A DNA stretch of 64,000 nucleotides from Heliopora coerulea (GCA_030142905.1 JASJOG010000150.1:712501-776500); one strand, 5' to 3'. Counted from the first letter of the stretch, positions 24,301 through 31,784 are shown. Made by a program: numbers and translations. Notes: generated by a model from the sequence alone, not told the origin.

Positions 24301-24400
24301 GATCTTCATCTTTCTCCCATTCTTCTTCTTCGCTTTCTTCGTCACTAGCCAAATCAGGACCAATGTAGTTTCCAAATTCATCGTACAAATCTGCGTCCAT
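1261..24400 (-). CDS. EFTUD2: EFTUD2 / Snu114 U5 snRNP GTPase, 5' half of gene (19 exons, partial)
   Basis: EF-2-like spliceosomal GTPase of the U5 snRNP, which in known homologs controls Brr2 and spliceosome activation in the nucleus. The exons are, in coding order: 24287-24400, 21133-21201, 20971-21021, 19754-19790, 19472-19550, 16789-16864, 16063-16128, 15386-15421, 13448-13538, 13291-13373, 12964-13038, 12361-12452, 9179-9306, 8731-8797, 8566-8656, 7796-7931, 5349-5407, 2660-2728 and 1261-1348. Each has AG/GT borders and the phases join through all 19, giving about 502 codons. Human EFTUD2 is about 970 residues, so the C-terminal half lies left of the window; I found no convincing next exon in 1-1260. 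The protein opens [17 protein letters not shown], the family signature, and no stop or frameshift was seen in any exon. Confidence 0.95.
1590..1675. repeat. CATA/TA microsatellite
   Basis: A run of CATACATA grading through CATATA into pure TA. It is read through by frames on both strands that are not genes. It abuts the Penelope-like fragment that follows. Confidence 0.9.
1690..2055 (+). mobile_element. Penelope-like element 3' fragment, GIY-YIG endonuclease remnant
   Basis: The frame encodes [18 protein letters not shown] and then [13 protein letters not shown], the GIY-YIG nuclease signature of Penelope-like and related retroelements (YIG and the following Arg are visible). A stop interrupts the domain at 1922, and the frame resumes as [20 protein letters not shown] and then [10 protein letters not shown] to the family-like end. 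This is a dead 5'-truncated copy inside an EFTUD2 intron. The hammerhead-like sequence at 2134-2173 is its likely 3' region. Confidence 0.75.
2134..2173 (+). ncRNA. Hammerhead-like motif, degenerate, after GIY-YIG remnant
   Basis: TTGACGA (2137-2143) stands where the core CTGANGA is expected (first base C to T). Stem II GCTACT/AGTAGC is a perfect 6 bp closed by AAAA. GAAA follows at 2160-2163, then a self-complementary ACGCGT and the H17 position A. Stem I is only about 2 bp. Probably an inactive relic; the position just after a Penelope-like ORF fits the known location. Confidence 0.5.
2258..2297. repeat. TA microsatellite
   Basis: TA-rich run broken by a few G and C bases, within the same EFTUD2 intron as the Penelope-like fragment. 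Confidence 0.85.
3499..3610. repeat. Small inverted repeat with short CACAGTCA tandem motifs
   Basis: ACAGTCATATTAGC (about 3500) is mirrored by GCTAATATGACTGT (3541-3554), with a further inner AAGGA/TCCTT match. After it, CACAGT/ACTGTG words recur several times to about 3610. It looks like a tiny MITE or its end. Confidence 0.6.
3727..5292 (-). mobile_element. Non-LTR retrotransposon (CR1/L2-like) fragment, frameshifted
   Basis: Read from right to left, broken frames give the end of an endonuclease domain ([20 protein letters not shown]), a linker, then a reverse transcriptase with [20 protein letters not shown] (motif A), [14 protein letters not shown] (motif B) and, in another frame, [11 protein letters not shown] at about 3836-3870, where YADD would be expected. 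Several frameshifts, stops and the D-to-E change at the catalytic pair make it inactive. It occupies most of the EFTUD2 intron 2729-5348. Confidence 0.85.
5942..5986 (-). ncRNA. Hammerhead-like ribozyme motif, left arm
   Basis: Read on the minus strand: stem I TGACT/AGTCA (5 bp), core CTGAAGA, an extra T, stem II GACCGCC/GGCTGTC (7 bp with one C-T mismatch, loop GCTAA), GAAA, then ACGT and the cleavage-site C (GTC). Stem III is a self-complementary ACGU, too short to fold alone, as in hammerheads known to act as dimers. The extra T after the core may weaken activity. Confidence 0.6.
6116..6664 (-). CDS. Penelope-like GIY-YIG endonuclease domain, left arm copy
   Basis: The 182-residue frame contains [18 protein letters not shown], with the paired Cys and the YIG of the nuclease, a catalytic-type Arg in [10 protein letters not shown], and [10 protein letters not shown] with the Glu typical of the domain's end. 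No reverse transcriptase precedes it, so only the C-terminus of a Penelope-like polyprotein is here. Its first residues (up to about 20) come from the spacer and differ from the right arm. Confidence 0.8.
   Translation of the reverse strand: MRLDCTMIGPVVCQYDNNYNNYIKGTSEIISRILRPYNIRVAHKPITTLRHVLTNVKDREQPHESQGAVYKINCSDCQATYIGETSRNLNIRLTEHKRATKNGDKTNHIAEHHRQTKHNIDWESAKCITYSTNYKQRLTLESWYTNLEQNPLNRSQQLPGPYKRLIHKVKRASSQYTYTSTN
6688..7353 (+). CDS. Penelope-like GIY-YIG endonuclease domain, right arm copy
   Basis: Same 159-residue domain as the left arm, here with about 60 extra N-terminal residues from the spacer, including [18 protein letters not shown] and [10 protein letters not shown], which look like the linker between reverse transcriptase and endonuclease in these elements. 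This arm therefore holds the longer element remnant; the left arm looks like an inverted copy of its 3' part. The fingers and palm of the reverse transcriptase are missing. Confidence 0.8.
   Translation: MTRRAQLICNSPDALRQENDYLQCVFHKNNYNSDFIKLNTYKDNERDENNSPTTTTATIPYIKGTSEIISRILRPYNIRVAHKPITTLRHVLTNVKDREQPHESQGAVYKINCSDCQATYIGETSRNLNIRLTEHKRATKNGDKTNHIAEHHRQTKHNIDWESAKCITYSTNYKQRLTLESWYTNLEQNPLNRSQQLPGPYKRLIHKVKRASSQYTYTSTN
7483..7527 (+). ncRNA. Hammerhead-like ribozyme motif, right arm
   Basis: Exact mirror of the left-arm motif: TGACT at 7483-7487, CTGAAGA at 7488-7494, GAAA at 7515-7518, GTC then AGTCA ending at 7527. It lies about 130 bp after the GIY-YIG frame. The open frame running through it (starting [15 protein letters not shown]) is a by-product of the structured sequence, not a gene. 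Confidence 0.6.
10626..10835. repeat. Two-copy tandem of a dispersed hairpin repeat
   Basis: Units of about 111 bp, each containing a small hairpin (CTGGCAAACGCCAG, or TGTGGCTAACGCCACA in the second) followed by a TTTTACTCGTCAAGG-like run and GGGAAGACGTCT. Related single copies occur at about 21405-21490, 29008-29105 and 38939-39028, so this is a dispersed family. Confidence 0.7.
11630..11675 (-). ncRNA. Weak hammerhead-like relic
   Basis: Minus-strand CCTGATGAAGGAATTCAACT is followed by TTTGGAAACTTGTTAG, the order core, stem II, GAAAC expected for a Penelope-type hammerhead, but stem II does not pair well. Low confidence. Confidence 0.25.
12361..16864 (-). CDS. EFTUD2: EFTUD2 exons 6-12: GTPase domain
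   Basis: Residues 117-290. All GTP-binding motifs are visible and unaltered: G1 GHLHHGKTT (136-144, split by an intron after the Lys), G2 around FTEQERGVSIK (Thr173), G3 DTPGH (204-208, split inside the Gly codon) and G4 NKID (258-261, split between Lys and Ile). The stretch [15 protein letters not shown] after G3 and [12 protein letters not shown] after G4 are typical of the family. The very small exons (36-92 nt) make this part easy to miss in gene prediction. The introns carry two SINE-like repeats (15.7-16.0 and 16.2-16.6 kb). Confidence 0.95.
15715..15990 (-). repeat. tRNA-derived SINE, minus strand
   Basis: On the minus strand a tRNA-like head with B-box-like GGGTTCGATTC (15926-15936) is followed by a body with TTTCTCCGGTTACTTCG and ends near GGTATCCAGTATAATAGC. 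The length of about 275 bp fits a SINE. It sits between EFTUD2 exons 7 and 8. Confidence 0.6.
16240..16620 (-). repeat. tRNA-derived repeat with inverted hammerhead-like cores, copy 1
   Basis: The tRNA-like part (16293-16354, minus) has A-box-like TGCTCAATTGGTAGAGCAG and B-box-like GAGTTCAAATCC. Left-facing TTGAGGGTGATTCTG with ATCGAAAC (16453-16492) and right-facing CTGAGGACGACTCTG (16585-16599) form an inverted pair of hammerhead-like cores, both decayed. A second copy lies in the DHX37 intron. Confidence 0.6.
17545..18380 (-). mobile_element. Penelope-like element remnant with hammerhead-like 3' motif
   Basis: Broken minus-strand frames give [31 protein letters not shown] text, and a Cys-rich stretch where the GIY-YIG domain begins, then GPVERIAT at about 17782. 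Downstream on the same strand, 17555-17595 reads CTGACGA, a bulged GG..AGT/ACT..CC stem II, CAAA in place of GAAA, and ACGTC. So both a decayed protein part and a mutated hammerhead are present in the usual order. Intron of EFTUD2. Confidence 0.6.
18340..18455. repeat. Dispersed repeat, copy 1 (other copy at 43.1 kb)
   Basis: Shares the order ATGCGAGGGTA, a CTC/TTC-AACG-CG word, AGTCCATTAAT-like text and ACGCGAGGTGA with 43085-43200. Both copies are diverged; no coding sense. Confidence 0.5.
19472..24400 (-). CDS. EFTUD2: EFTUD2 exons 1-5: acidic N-terminal extension
   Basis: These exons encode residues 1-117. The start at 24400 is chosen because [14 protein letters not shown] matches the conserved family N-terminus. 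Two acidic blocks follow (about residues 20-38 and 39-53), one per exon. Next come [18 protein letters not shown] (about 57-73) and [15 protein letters not shown] (79-93), stretches typical of Snu114 and absent from EF-2. Exon 5 ends at the YEIE stretch before the GTPase domain. In known homologs this extension binds the Prp8/Brr2 surface. The introns here are 0.1-3.1 kb and hold a tRNA-derived SINE and a Tigger-like MITE. Confidence 0.93.
21404..21490 (+). repeat. Dispersed hairpin repeat copy
   Basis: TCTGGCCAATGCCAGACAAT then TTTACTCACCAAAAGGATGA: a diverged member of the family seen in tandem at 10.6 kb. Confidence 0.55.
23007..23396. mobile_element. Tigger/pogo-like MITE
   Basis: Left end CAGTGCAACCCCACTATAAC and the reverse complement of the right end (CAGTGGAACCCTGCTATAAC) match at 16-17 of 20 positions; both ends are flanked by TA. 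390 bp with no transposase. The inverted-repeat form and TA target site are those of Tigger/pogo-type elements. Confidence 0.75.
23695..24030 (+). repeat. tRNA-derived SINE, plus strand
   Basis: Head reads like a decayed tRNA: AGTAGCTTTCTGGTTTGAGC (A-box region), ATCTGATTGGTCATCAGAAA (anticodon arm) and GGTTCTATCCCCA (B box). An unrelated body runs to about 24030. It lies in the first EFTUD2 intron, about 260 bp past the end of exon 1. Confidence 0.6.
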
Positions 24401-24569
24401 CTTGAAAAGCGTGTTTCCAAAGATACTTGTGCGCATGAGTAATATATGCCCGCAATACAAATGCACGTTTAAAGATGGCTGATGTTTCGTATGCACCGAA
24501 TACACGTGGTACAAAGAGAAGTATGGTTAGTTCTAAGTTGTTTTAAAAATGTTCCATGTTATTTGAAAT
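24401..24569. promoter_or_regulatory. Bidirectional promoter between EFTUD2 and DHX37
   Basis: Only 169 bp separate the two divergent start codons, so both 5' UTRs and the core promoters must lie here or overlap the first exons. I see no clear TATA box at a fixed distance from either start. Sharing a promoter would couple a splicing factor with a ribosome-assembly helicase. This rests on position, not on a recognised element. Confidence 0.7.
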
Positions 24570-27500
24570 ATGGGTAGACTTCGTAAACGGCACAACTGGA
24601 AAGCACGACTTCCTGAATGTACTACCGAAGGAAACAATCGAGACAGAACAGATGATAAAACCGAAGTGAAATGTCTGAAGCCGAGTGAAGATGACTTGAG
24701 TTACGGCAGCTCGCTTACGGGAAGCAATCTTCCAGTATTACCTTCAAAAAAAGCTGTTAATAAGGCTGTATTTTATCACCTGCCGAACGAAAGGAAGAAA
24801 CTGAGCAAGAAGGAACGAAAACGTTTGGAAAAAATTGTTGAATCTAAAAAGAAAAAATCTAAACGTGCCGATGTTCTAAAACAATTGGCTGCATCGTCAA
24901 TCGCCGAAGAAGAAATTTCCCGATACAGCTCATCAAGTCGATTGGGTCAAGTCAACAATGGTAGTGTGAAAAGAAAATTACCAGAACTTTGTGAGAACAA
25001 TATTGAGTTGCAGTCTCTTGTTAAAAGAGGTAGAAAGAAAGGGAAAAGAGAACGTCTGAGGAAGAAAATGAAAGAAATGAAACAAAACAGCGAAATGCAC
25101 CAGAATGACAATTTTGAAGATGACGAGGAAGAAACTGAAGAGGTTGATGATGATGAGGATGAAAGCAAAGCTGAAAGTGATATCAAACAAGAGGATGAAG
25201 GTTGCAAGGAAACAAGTGAAATTTTCCATTCTCCAATATCATCAACATTTAGGATTAAAGAGGAATGTGATGCAAGTCTAAGAGAACAAGCTGGCTCCCC
25301 AGTCCAGCATGGAGTAAGTACCACAAATAATGTTGCCCATTCAACTAATGCTTCCCTTGAAGAAACACATAATCCCACATCAGCACCCACTGTGTTTGTG
25401 CAAGTCAAACGGGATCCCACAGTTCAAGCTGCTCGCTTACAACTTCCAATCCTAGGTGAAGAGCAAGTAGTGATGGAAGCCATTAAGAGCAATGAAACAG
25501 TTATTTTAGTTGGAGAAACTGGTAGTGGTAAAACAACCCAAGTACCACAGTTTCTATATGAAGCTGGTTATGCTCTTCATGGCATGATTGGTATCACTGA
25601 GCCAAGGAGGGTGGCAGCTGTAAATATGTCCCAGCGAGTTGCTTTTGAAATGAATATGCCAAAAAGCCAAATATCATACCAGATAAGGTTTGAAGGTAAC
25701 ACATCTTCTGAAACATGCCTAAAGTTTATGACTGATGGAGTATTGCTTCGAGAGGTAGAACAAGACTTCCTTCTTTCCAAGTATTCTGTAATTGTCATAG
25801 ATGAAGCACATGAACGTAGTGTATATACAGATATCCTTATTGGTTTATTGTCCAGAATAGTTCTTCTAAGAAAGAAACAAGGAACTATTTTGAAGTTAAT
25901 TATCATGTCAGCAACACTAAGAGTTGAAGATTTTACCAACAACCATGTTCTCTTCAGTCCTATCCCACCTGTTATTAAAGTTGAGGCTCGACAGTTCCCA
26001 GTTACCATTCATTTTAATAAGCATACTCCTGATGATTATGTAAGTGAAGCCTTCAGGAAGGTAACTAAGATTCACAAAACACTTCCAGATGGTGGCATAC
26101 TAGTGTTTCTTACAGGACAGAATGAAATTCATTCTCTTTGTAAGAAGCTGAGGAACACATTTCCATATAAGAAGAAATGCATACCATTACCTGGAAAAGA
26201 AAAGACAAATGACACAAAGGCTGCAATTGATCTAGATAACTACTCTTTAGTGTCAAAGTCAATGGTTGTTGACAGGGAAATGGAAGATGAAGATGTTGGT
26301 GAATCAAGCAACATAGTGGATGTTAGTTCCAGTGACTCAGAGGAGGACACCCAACCATCCGGTTTAGTTGACAACTCCTCACCCATGTACGTTCTTCCTC
26401 TTTATTCATTGCTGTCCAGTGAGAAGCAGAGAAAGGTTTTTGAAATCCCACCTGAGGGAGCAAGGTTTTGTGTTGTTGCCACTAATGTTGCAGAAACATC
26501 CTTGACAATTCCAAATGTGAAGTATGTTGTGGATGCAGGAATGGTGAAGAGGCGGTACTATGACAAGACAACAGGAATCTCATCTTTCAAGATAACTTGG
26601 ACCTCCAAAGCTTCAGCCAATCAGAGAGCAGGAAGAGCTGGTCGAATGGGTCCTGGTCATTGCTATCGTCTCTACTCTTCTGCTGTTTTCAACAATGATT
26701 TTGAAGAATTCACACAACCTGATATTCTGCGAAGACCAGTTGATGAGCTAGTCCTACAAATGAAGGCAATTAATATTGATAAAGTTGTCAACTTTCCTTT
26801 CCCCACTCCTCCAGAAGCTAAAGTCCTGGAAGCTTCAGAAAAGCTGCTGATTGATTTAGGAGCACTGACACCAAAGAAAAACAGAAAAGGTCTTGTTACT
26901 TCTGTGATCACTTCTCTTGGCCGAACAATGACTAAGTTTCCAGTGTCTCCACGTTTTGCCAAAATGTTGTGCTTGGGGCACCAAAACCAGTGTCTGCAGT
27001 ATGTAGTTGCCATCGTTGCTGCCCTCACGGTCGGCGAGATTTTCTATCAGAATAACGTAAATGAAGATGGCGTGAAAAGTAAAGATGAGATAAAAGGTCA
27101 ACGAAGCAGAGTTACGAAGTTAAGGCGACAATGGGCTGGTGATGGTTCCTCCCAACTTCTTGGAGATTTCATGGTGATGTTGCGCGCTGTTGGTGCGTCC
27201 GAGTTTTCAGGTTGCTCCCAAAAGTTTTGTTACTCTAGTGGTTTGCGACACAAAGCTATGATCGAGATTAGAAAATTAAGAGTTCAGTTAACCAACGCAG
27301 TAAATGCGGTGAATCCCGATGCTCAGTTATTTGTTGATCCAAAGATGAAGCCCCCATCGGAGTTGCAGACGAAGGTTTTAAGGCAGATCATCTTGGCATG
27401 TTTTGGCGACAATGTGGCGCGTCGAATGTCACCACAACAATGTGAAGAATTCAAAGTGAAGAATGCCTACCAATGTCACTTAACTGATGATCCAGTTTAT

Positions 27501-28729
27501 ATTCACCCCACATCAGCACTATTTAGTGTTTTGCCAGAATACATCGTGTTTCAGGAAATTGTAGAAACGACAAAACTTTATGCGAAAGGTAAGTGCTATA
27601 CCTCTAGATTAGAGGCATACTGCCTCCTGTACGTGTAGACATGAAATGGTTCTAATCAGATCTATTTTCACCTTTGTTAAACGCCGAGAAGAACAAGCCA
27701 AGGAGCAGACACTGTAGTTTCTTTTTGCTTACGGAGCCAGGGTTTTGTTGTTACCAATTTGTAGTTCATCTTCCACATTGTGTTGGCTTGGAGTTCTATC
27801 AAGCTCTCAAAAATTGTCAAAAATTATTCGTTTTGATTCAGTGTGTTACTCTAACAATTAAGAGAATATTTCATGACTTAACCTACACTGCTAAAGTCAA
27901 CTAGGAAAGTTGGTTGAAGCGGGATTCGAACTCACATCTTTGGGTTACCGGACGGCTGCTAAACCAATTGAGCTATCGAGTCAAATGGGAACAAAATGCT
28001 CGTTTTATCCAATTCAAGTGCACGAGAGATTTTCGTAATAACTTATCATTCGATATCCGTGAGGATGTGCTATGTTTCGACTCTATTTCAGAATCATCCT
28101 CAGGGTACAAGGAACATGAAGAGAATATACTACGAATGAAATTTTCTCTTCATGTCACTCTAAGGATGATTCTAGTAATTAATTTAAGTACATATTATCA
28201 GGTTATGTTAAGGTGAATTCTAATTGGTTCGCAATGCTGTCTTTCAGGTGTAGCTGCCGTTGAACCTGATTGGTTGGCCATTCTTGTTCCACAGCACTGT
28301 TCATTTTCAAAGCCTTTGAAAGAACCTCCTCTCAGATTTGACCAAGCAGAAGGAATTGTGAAATGTCATATGAATGTTTCGTTTGGAGCTCATGTTTGGG
28401 GTTTGCCACCGCAGGAGTTGGAATATCCCAAATGTGTTGAGAAATACAAATGGTTTGCACGCTTTTTCCTAGAGGGAGAGATCTGTTCCAAGTTGGCTCC
28501 TTACAGTCAACATCTACTCAGCCGGCCATCTTCTATGATTAAATCCTGGGCGAAGTTACAACCAAGAACAGAAGCTCTTCTTCGTCAACTGGTGGACAAG
28601 GATGTTGACAGTAAGGCAAGGCTGGACGCAGTGTGGGCTGTAGAAAAGCACTATTTGTTGCAGTCTTATTTACAGTGGATCCCTGAATCCAAACAGGAAG
28701 TTGTAAAAAAGATCTGGCCTCCTTTGTGA
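24570..28729 (+). CDS. DHX37: DHX37 / Dhr1 DEAH-box RNA helicase (two coding exons)
   Basis: Nucleolar DEAH-box helicase; in known homologs (yeast Dhr1) it removes U3 snoRNA during small-subunit ribosome assembly. Exon 1 is 24570-27588 and exon 2 is 28248-28729; the join restores an open frame of 1166 residues, close to the human length of about 1157. A basic, Lys-rich N-terminus is followed by an acidic run (about 180-205). The helicase core has GETGSGKT (315-322), DEAH (411-414), SAT (447-449), TNVAETSLTIP (638-648) and QRAGRAGR (685-692). The acidic insert before motif V (about 570-600) is DHX37-like. The C-terminus ends in KKIWPPL. The start is the first ATG, giving MGRLRKRHNWKAR, a typical family opening. 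Unlike its multi-exon neighbour, almost everything is in one 3-kb exon. Intact, with no broken motif. Confidence 0.95.
27589..28247 (+). other. Only coding intron of DHX37, carrying a tRNA-derived SINE
   Basis: The donor is AAAG|GTAAGT at 27588/27589 and the acceptor CTTTCAG|GT at 28247/28248. Reading through the donor gives about 15 foreign residues and a stop. The intron is mostly filled by a tRNA-derived repeat with an inverted hammerhead-like pair (27865-28185). Confidence 0.9.
27865..28185 (-). repeat. tRNA-derived repeat with inverted hammerhead-like cores, copy 2
   Basis: tRNA-like part 27917-27982 on the minus strand: A-box-like TAGCTCAATTGGTTTAGCAG and B-box GAGTTCGAATCC, better preserved than copy 1. 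Next on the minus strand (28060-28105) CTGAGGA, T, GATTCT/AGAGTC (6-bp stem II, loop GAAAT) and GAAAC; no good stem III. A facing partial core CTAAGGATGATTCT lies at about 28159-28173, and CATGAAGAGAA/TTCTCTTCATG joins the two as an inverted repeat. Confidence 0.65.
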
Positions 28730-29990
28730 TAAATTCTTTTGAACTACCCATCAAATCTGCTAAGTTTTATTACTGTTTGTCAATGTATTTGAGAAGATTT
28801 GAACAACTCGTTGAATAACATTTTCTAATCGGCGAATGTATTGAAGGTTAGTTGTATGATTGAGTATGAAGCACTAATCTGTCAGGTAACATGATCTTAA
28901 CAAAAATATCAAAGCACAGGATAATAACCGAAATAGCGACATAAAGCAAGGAAGTTAAGAATATTTTATAGAATTTGACTTTTTGTTGCCATACGCAACA
29001 TTTTCAGAGACTAAGGGGCGGGGCTCATCCCTTTGACGAGTAAAATCGTCTGGTGTTAGGCAGCATAAAATGTTAAGGTGCGCCCTTGCCTCTTACTAGG
29101 TTAAATGACTAATTGACAGTTGAACAAATATATTGCTATGAATTACTTAATTTTGCAATGACGTGCCAAGGGAGGATCTATGGTCGGGCGACGGATACAG
29201 GAAAAGGAAAGGGCGTGTCACAGGCGAGACTTCGGAACATGGTAAATGGAACAGATCCAATATTTTCGTTGAAAGATGGTGTGAAAGGCAGAGAGAAGTA
29301 AACATGCTTTTTCGGTGCCAGCGAAACCATTATAACAGGTGAAAAAATTTTGTCCAGGAAGATGCGGACAAACTTGTCTACTAGATTTTAAGGATACCCG
29401 TCGAGAGTTGAGTTTTCCAAATGAAAATTTTCATAGAACGAGCAAATATTAAACTAACATTTTGAAAGGATAAATGCCAACGATCCTTTTTTCTAACTGA
29501 AAGGTATAAAACATTCAAACCAGTGAAGGTTGGTTTGTGAAAGATAGATGCAGGAAATGACCTACTGAGCCGTGAAATAACGTCATGGAAAGGAAGTCTC
29601 TTGTCATATTCTATTTCCGCAGTGAAGTTAACGTTACTTGGGATGATCATTTTAATACTCAAGATATTGTTCAACGTGTTTTCTTGGACGAAAAAGAGCG
29701 GTCATCGACATATTTGCGAAAGAACACACGGGTTTGAAATCTCTTTGAGTCCAAGAACCCATTGCGACGCCCTTCGATTTGTTGGTCACGCGAACTGTCG
29801 AAAACAAAATGACAGTTTTTTTACAGCTAAACGTAGAAGTTTTCAGGACTGTTCTGTGGAAAAGTTCTTGTGTGGAATTATCAAAATAAATTTATTAATT
29901 GATGTCAATTGTTTCTTCCAACAGAATGTTAGCACGATGTATATCGGACAGACATGCCGTATTCTCCACAGCCGAGCTTCAAACCTATCG
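28730..29990. other. Downstream of DHX37, no gene seen
   Basis: Presumed DHX37 3' UTR, then a minus-oriented copy of the hairpin repeat (29008-29105). Open stretches at 29.1 and 29.6 kb show no recognisable domain. Confidence 0.5.
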
Positions 29991-30110
29991 GAATCTCGGC
30001 TCTTACTGGGAAAAAGTGCGTTAACCCTTCTGCTTCCAGTACTTTCGCACCATTGTGAAGCTGGCCATTGAGTTTCAATAAAGTAAATGGTTTGAACCTG
30101 GGAGAATCGT

Positions 30111-30310
30111 GACATGTTTGAGGAAGTTGATCGTCCAGGTTAGTGTAGTCTTGAGAAAGACTGTTGGTTGAAGTGACTGACGTTTCGACAGCCTTAGCGG
30201 CGGTCATCTTCAGATGACCGCCGCTAAGGCTGTCGAAACGTCAGTCACTTCAACCAACAGTCTTTCTCAAGACTACACTAACCTGGACGATCAACTTCCT
30301 CAAACATGTC
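30111..30310. repeat. Penelope-type palindrome, 99-bp arms, 2-bp spacer
   Basis: Arms 30111-30209 and 30212-30310 mirror each other around TC (positions sum to 60421). The arms are the outer ends of the 5.9-7.6 kb palindrome: CATGTTTGAGGAAGTTGATC through the GAAAC-ACGTC part of the hammerhead. The junction lies within the core, so CTGAAGA and stem I are lost on both strands. A further shared flank (AAAGTAAATGGTTTGAACC) extends left. Confidence 0.85.
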
Positions 30311-30589
30311 ATTGAGTCTCACTTGACAATTTTACCATTTTGACCTCGGGCGATTCAGTTACTAATATTTTTATTGAGAAACTCTAAGAAAGCTTATTGA
30401 CAAACTCAAACCGTTTCTTAACGGTAATATTTGCTCTGCTCCACTTTCCCTCTCCTGACGTCTTGCGTCTGGCAGGTCCTTTCCTGTCCTGTATCCTCGC
30501 CCGACCATGCATTGAACCTCCCTTTATTTGAAATTGTAAAATTTAGTAATTCTTACCAATATATTTGTCAACTTGTCAATTAGTCATTT

Positions 30590-30852
30590 AATCTCTGAAG
30601 ATGTTGCGTGTGGCAACGAAACATATTAAAATATATTTTTAAACCTCCTTGCTTAATGGCTTTATCCTCCAGGCCCGTACCTGACGGGGGATAAAGAGAG
30701 ATAATGGAAATAATGTAAATAGTATATAAAAAAAATAATATAACGAGTGACTGGAAAAGATTAAAGAGATACATGAGATGGGCAATGGGTGAAAACAGAG
30801 TAAACAGTCTCATTGTCTTCCACTTGTTTAAGGGCATTAAAGATGATACCAA
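30590..30852 (+). ncRNA. Hammerhead-like motif before an unclassified repeat end
   Basis: CTGAAGA (30595-30601), extra T, stem II GTTGC/GCAAC (perfect 5 bp), GAAAC at 30618-30622, then an AT-rich ATATTAAAATATAT that could form stem III. Downstream text including CAGGCCCGTACC looks like a transposon end. No paired stem I was found, so activity is doubtful. Confidence 0.4.
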
Positions 30853-31563
30853 TCTTATTTCATATAGTTATGTCAGAAAATGTGAAAGTTGAAAATGTTT
30901 ATTTGAAATGTTTACTACTTGTGATCACGTTGGATCAGAGAACACAAATCCGTTGCTTATCAAACAACACTACTGTAAATAGTTTAAATAATAATTTACC
31001 CTGGATATCATAATGAGAAATATGACACAAAGTGTAATTGTATAATGCCAAAAAGTGGTGGTTAATTTCGTATTTGTGTTTTGGGGTTATTTTCTATTCT
31101 TATTACGAGATGAATCCGTCCATGTAATGTTCAATTGCATATTCTTCATTCAAGAAATAAAAGATGAATAAAAACTCAGTCAAAATTACTGACGTGTCAT
31201 GTTTTCATACAGCATAAACAGGGTTGCAATTTATATTCATTCAGTGTTTTGAAGCATGTGAAACCCCAGATTAAAACGAAGGCTCGTCACGCCTCGCAAA
31301 AACAACAACACGAGCATCGCTAAAGTTGGTAAGTGATAAAAAAGGGAAAAAAATTGTGAGGAAGGATGTCCCTGTCTTCAGGTTTTAAGATGCCCCCTTG
31401 GTTTGCCGGCAACCTGTACGATCTCCAAATGTATTAGTAAAGTGTCAGTCATCGTATAACCAAACTACTATGGCAATCATGGCCACCCTTTTAAACCCCG
31501 GACATTTCAAAACATTCCCCCTTGAACAAAGTCACTATGACTGAGCAGTCCAAGACTAGCTTT

Positions 31564-31784
31564 GTGACATGTTTGAGGAAGTTGATCGTCCAGGTTAGTG
31601 TAGTCTTGAGAAAGACTGTTGGTTGAAGTGACTGACGTTTCGACAGCCTTAGCGGCGGTCATCTTCGGTCATCTTGACTCTGAAGATGACCGCCGCTAAG
31701 GCTGTCGAAACGTCAGTCACTTCAACCAACAGTCTTTCTCAAGACTACACTAACCTGGACGATCAACTTCCTCAAACATGTCAC
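31564..31784. repeat. Penelope-type palindrome, 103-bp arms, 15-bp spacer
   Basis: Arms 31564-31666 and 31682-31784 (sum 63348). The spacer supplies TTGACTCT, so the plus-strand hammerhead is complete while the minus one loses stem I. Both sides end in the same word as the other copies (CTCAAACATGTCACGATTCT), and the right flank continues to AAACCATTTACTTT as in the 7.6 kb copy. Confidence 0.85.
31675..31719 (+). ncRNA. Hammerhead-like ribozyme motif, plus strand
   Basis: TGACT (31675-31679), CTGAAGA (31680-31686), T, GACCGCC/GGCTGTC stem II, GAAA, ACGT, C and AGTCA (31715-31719): identical in core and stems to the 7483-7527 copy. Confidence 0.6.

Noticed and set aside
1261..24400. EFTUD2 as a diverged paralog rather than the ordinary gene
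   Set aside because: Differences from vertebrate sequence are noticeable but all motifs are intact, the exon phases are perfect and the substitutions look like those expected for a non-bilaterian ortholog; no evidence for a second copy.
24263..24514. Longer EFTUD2 start with MYHVYSVHTKHQPS before the family N-terminus
   Set aside because: The upstream Met lies in the divergent promoter and the extra residues are not family-like; the start at 24400 gives the conserved [14 protein letters not shown], and the 3' end runs past the splice donor.
24947..27101. Several 80-157 codon minus-strand frames inside DHX37
   Set aside because: They are shadows of the helicase coding strand; for example the Ser-rich one mirrors the acidic run.
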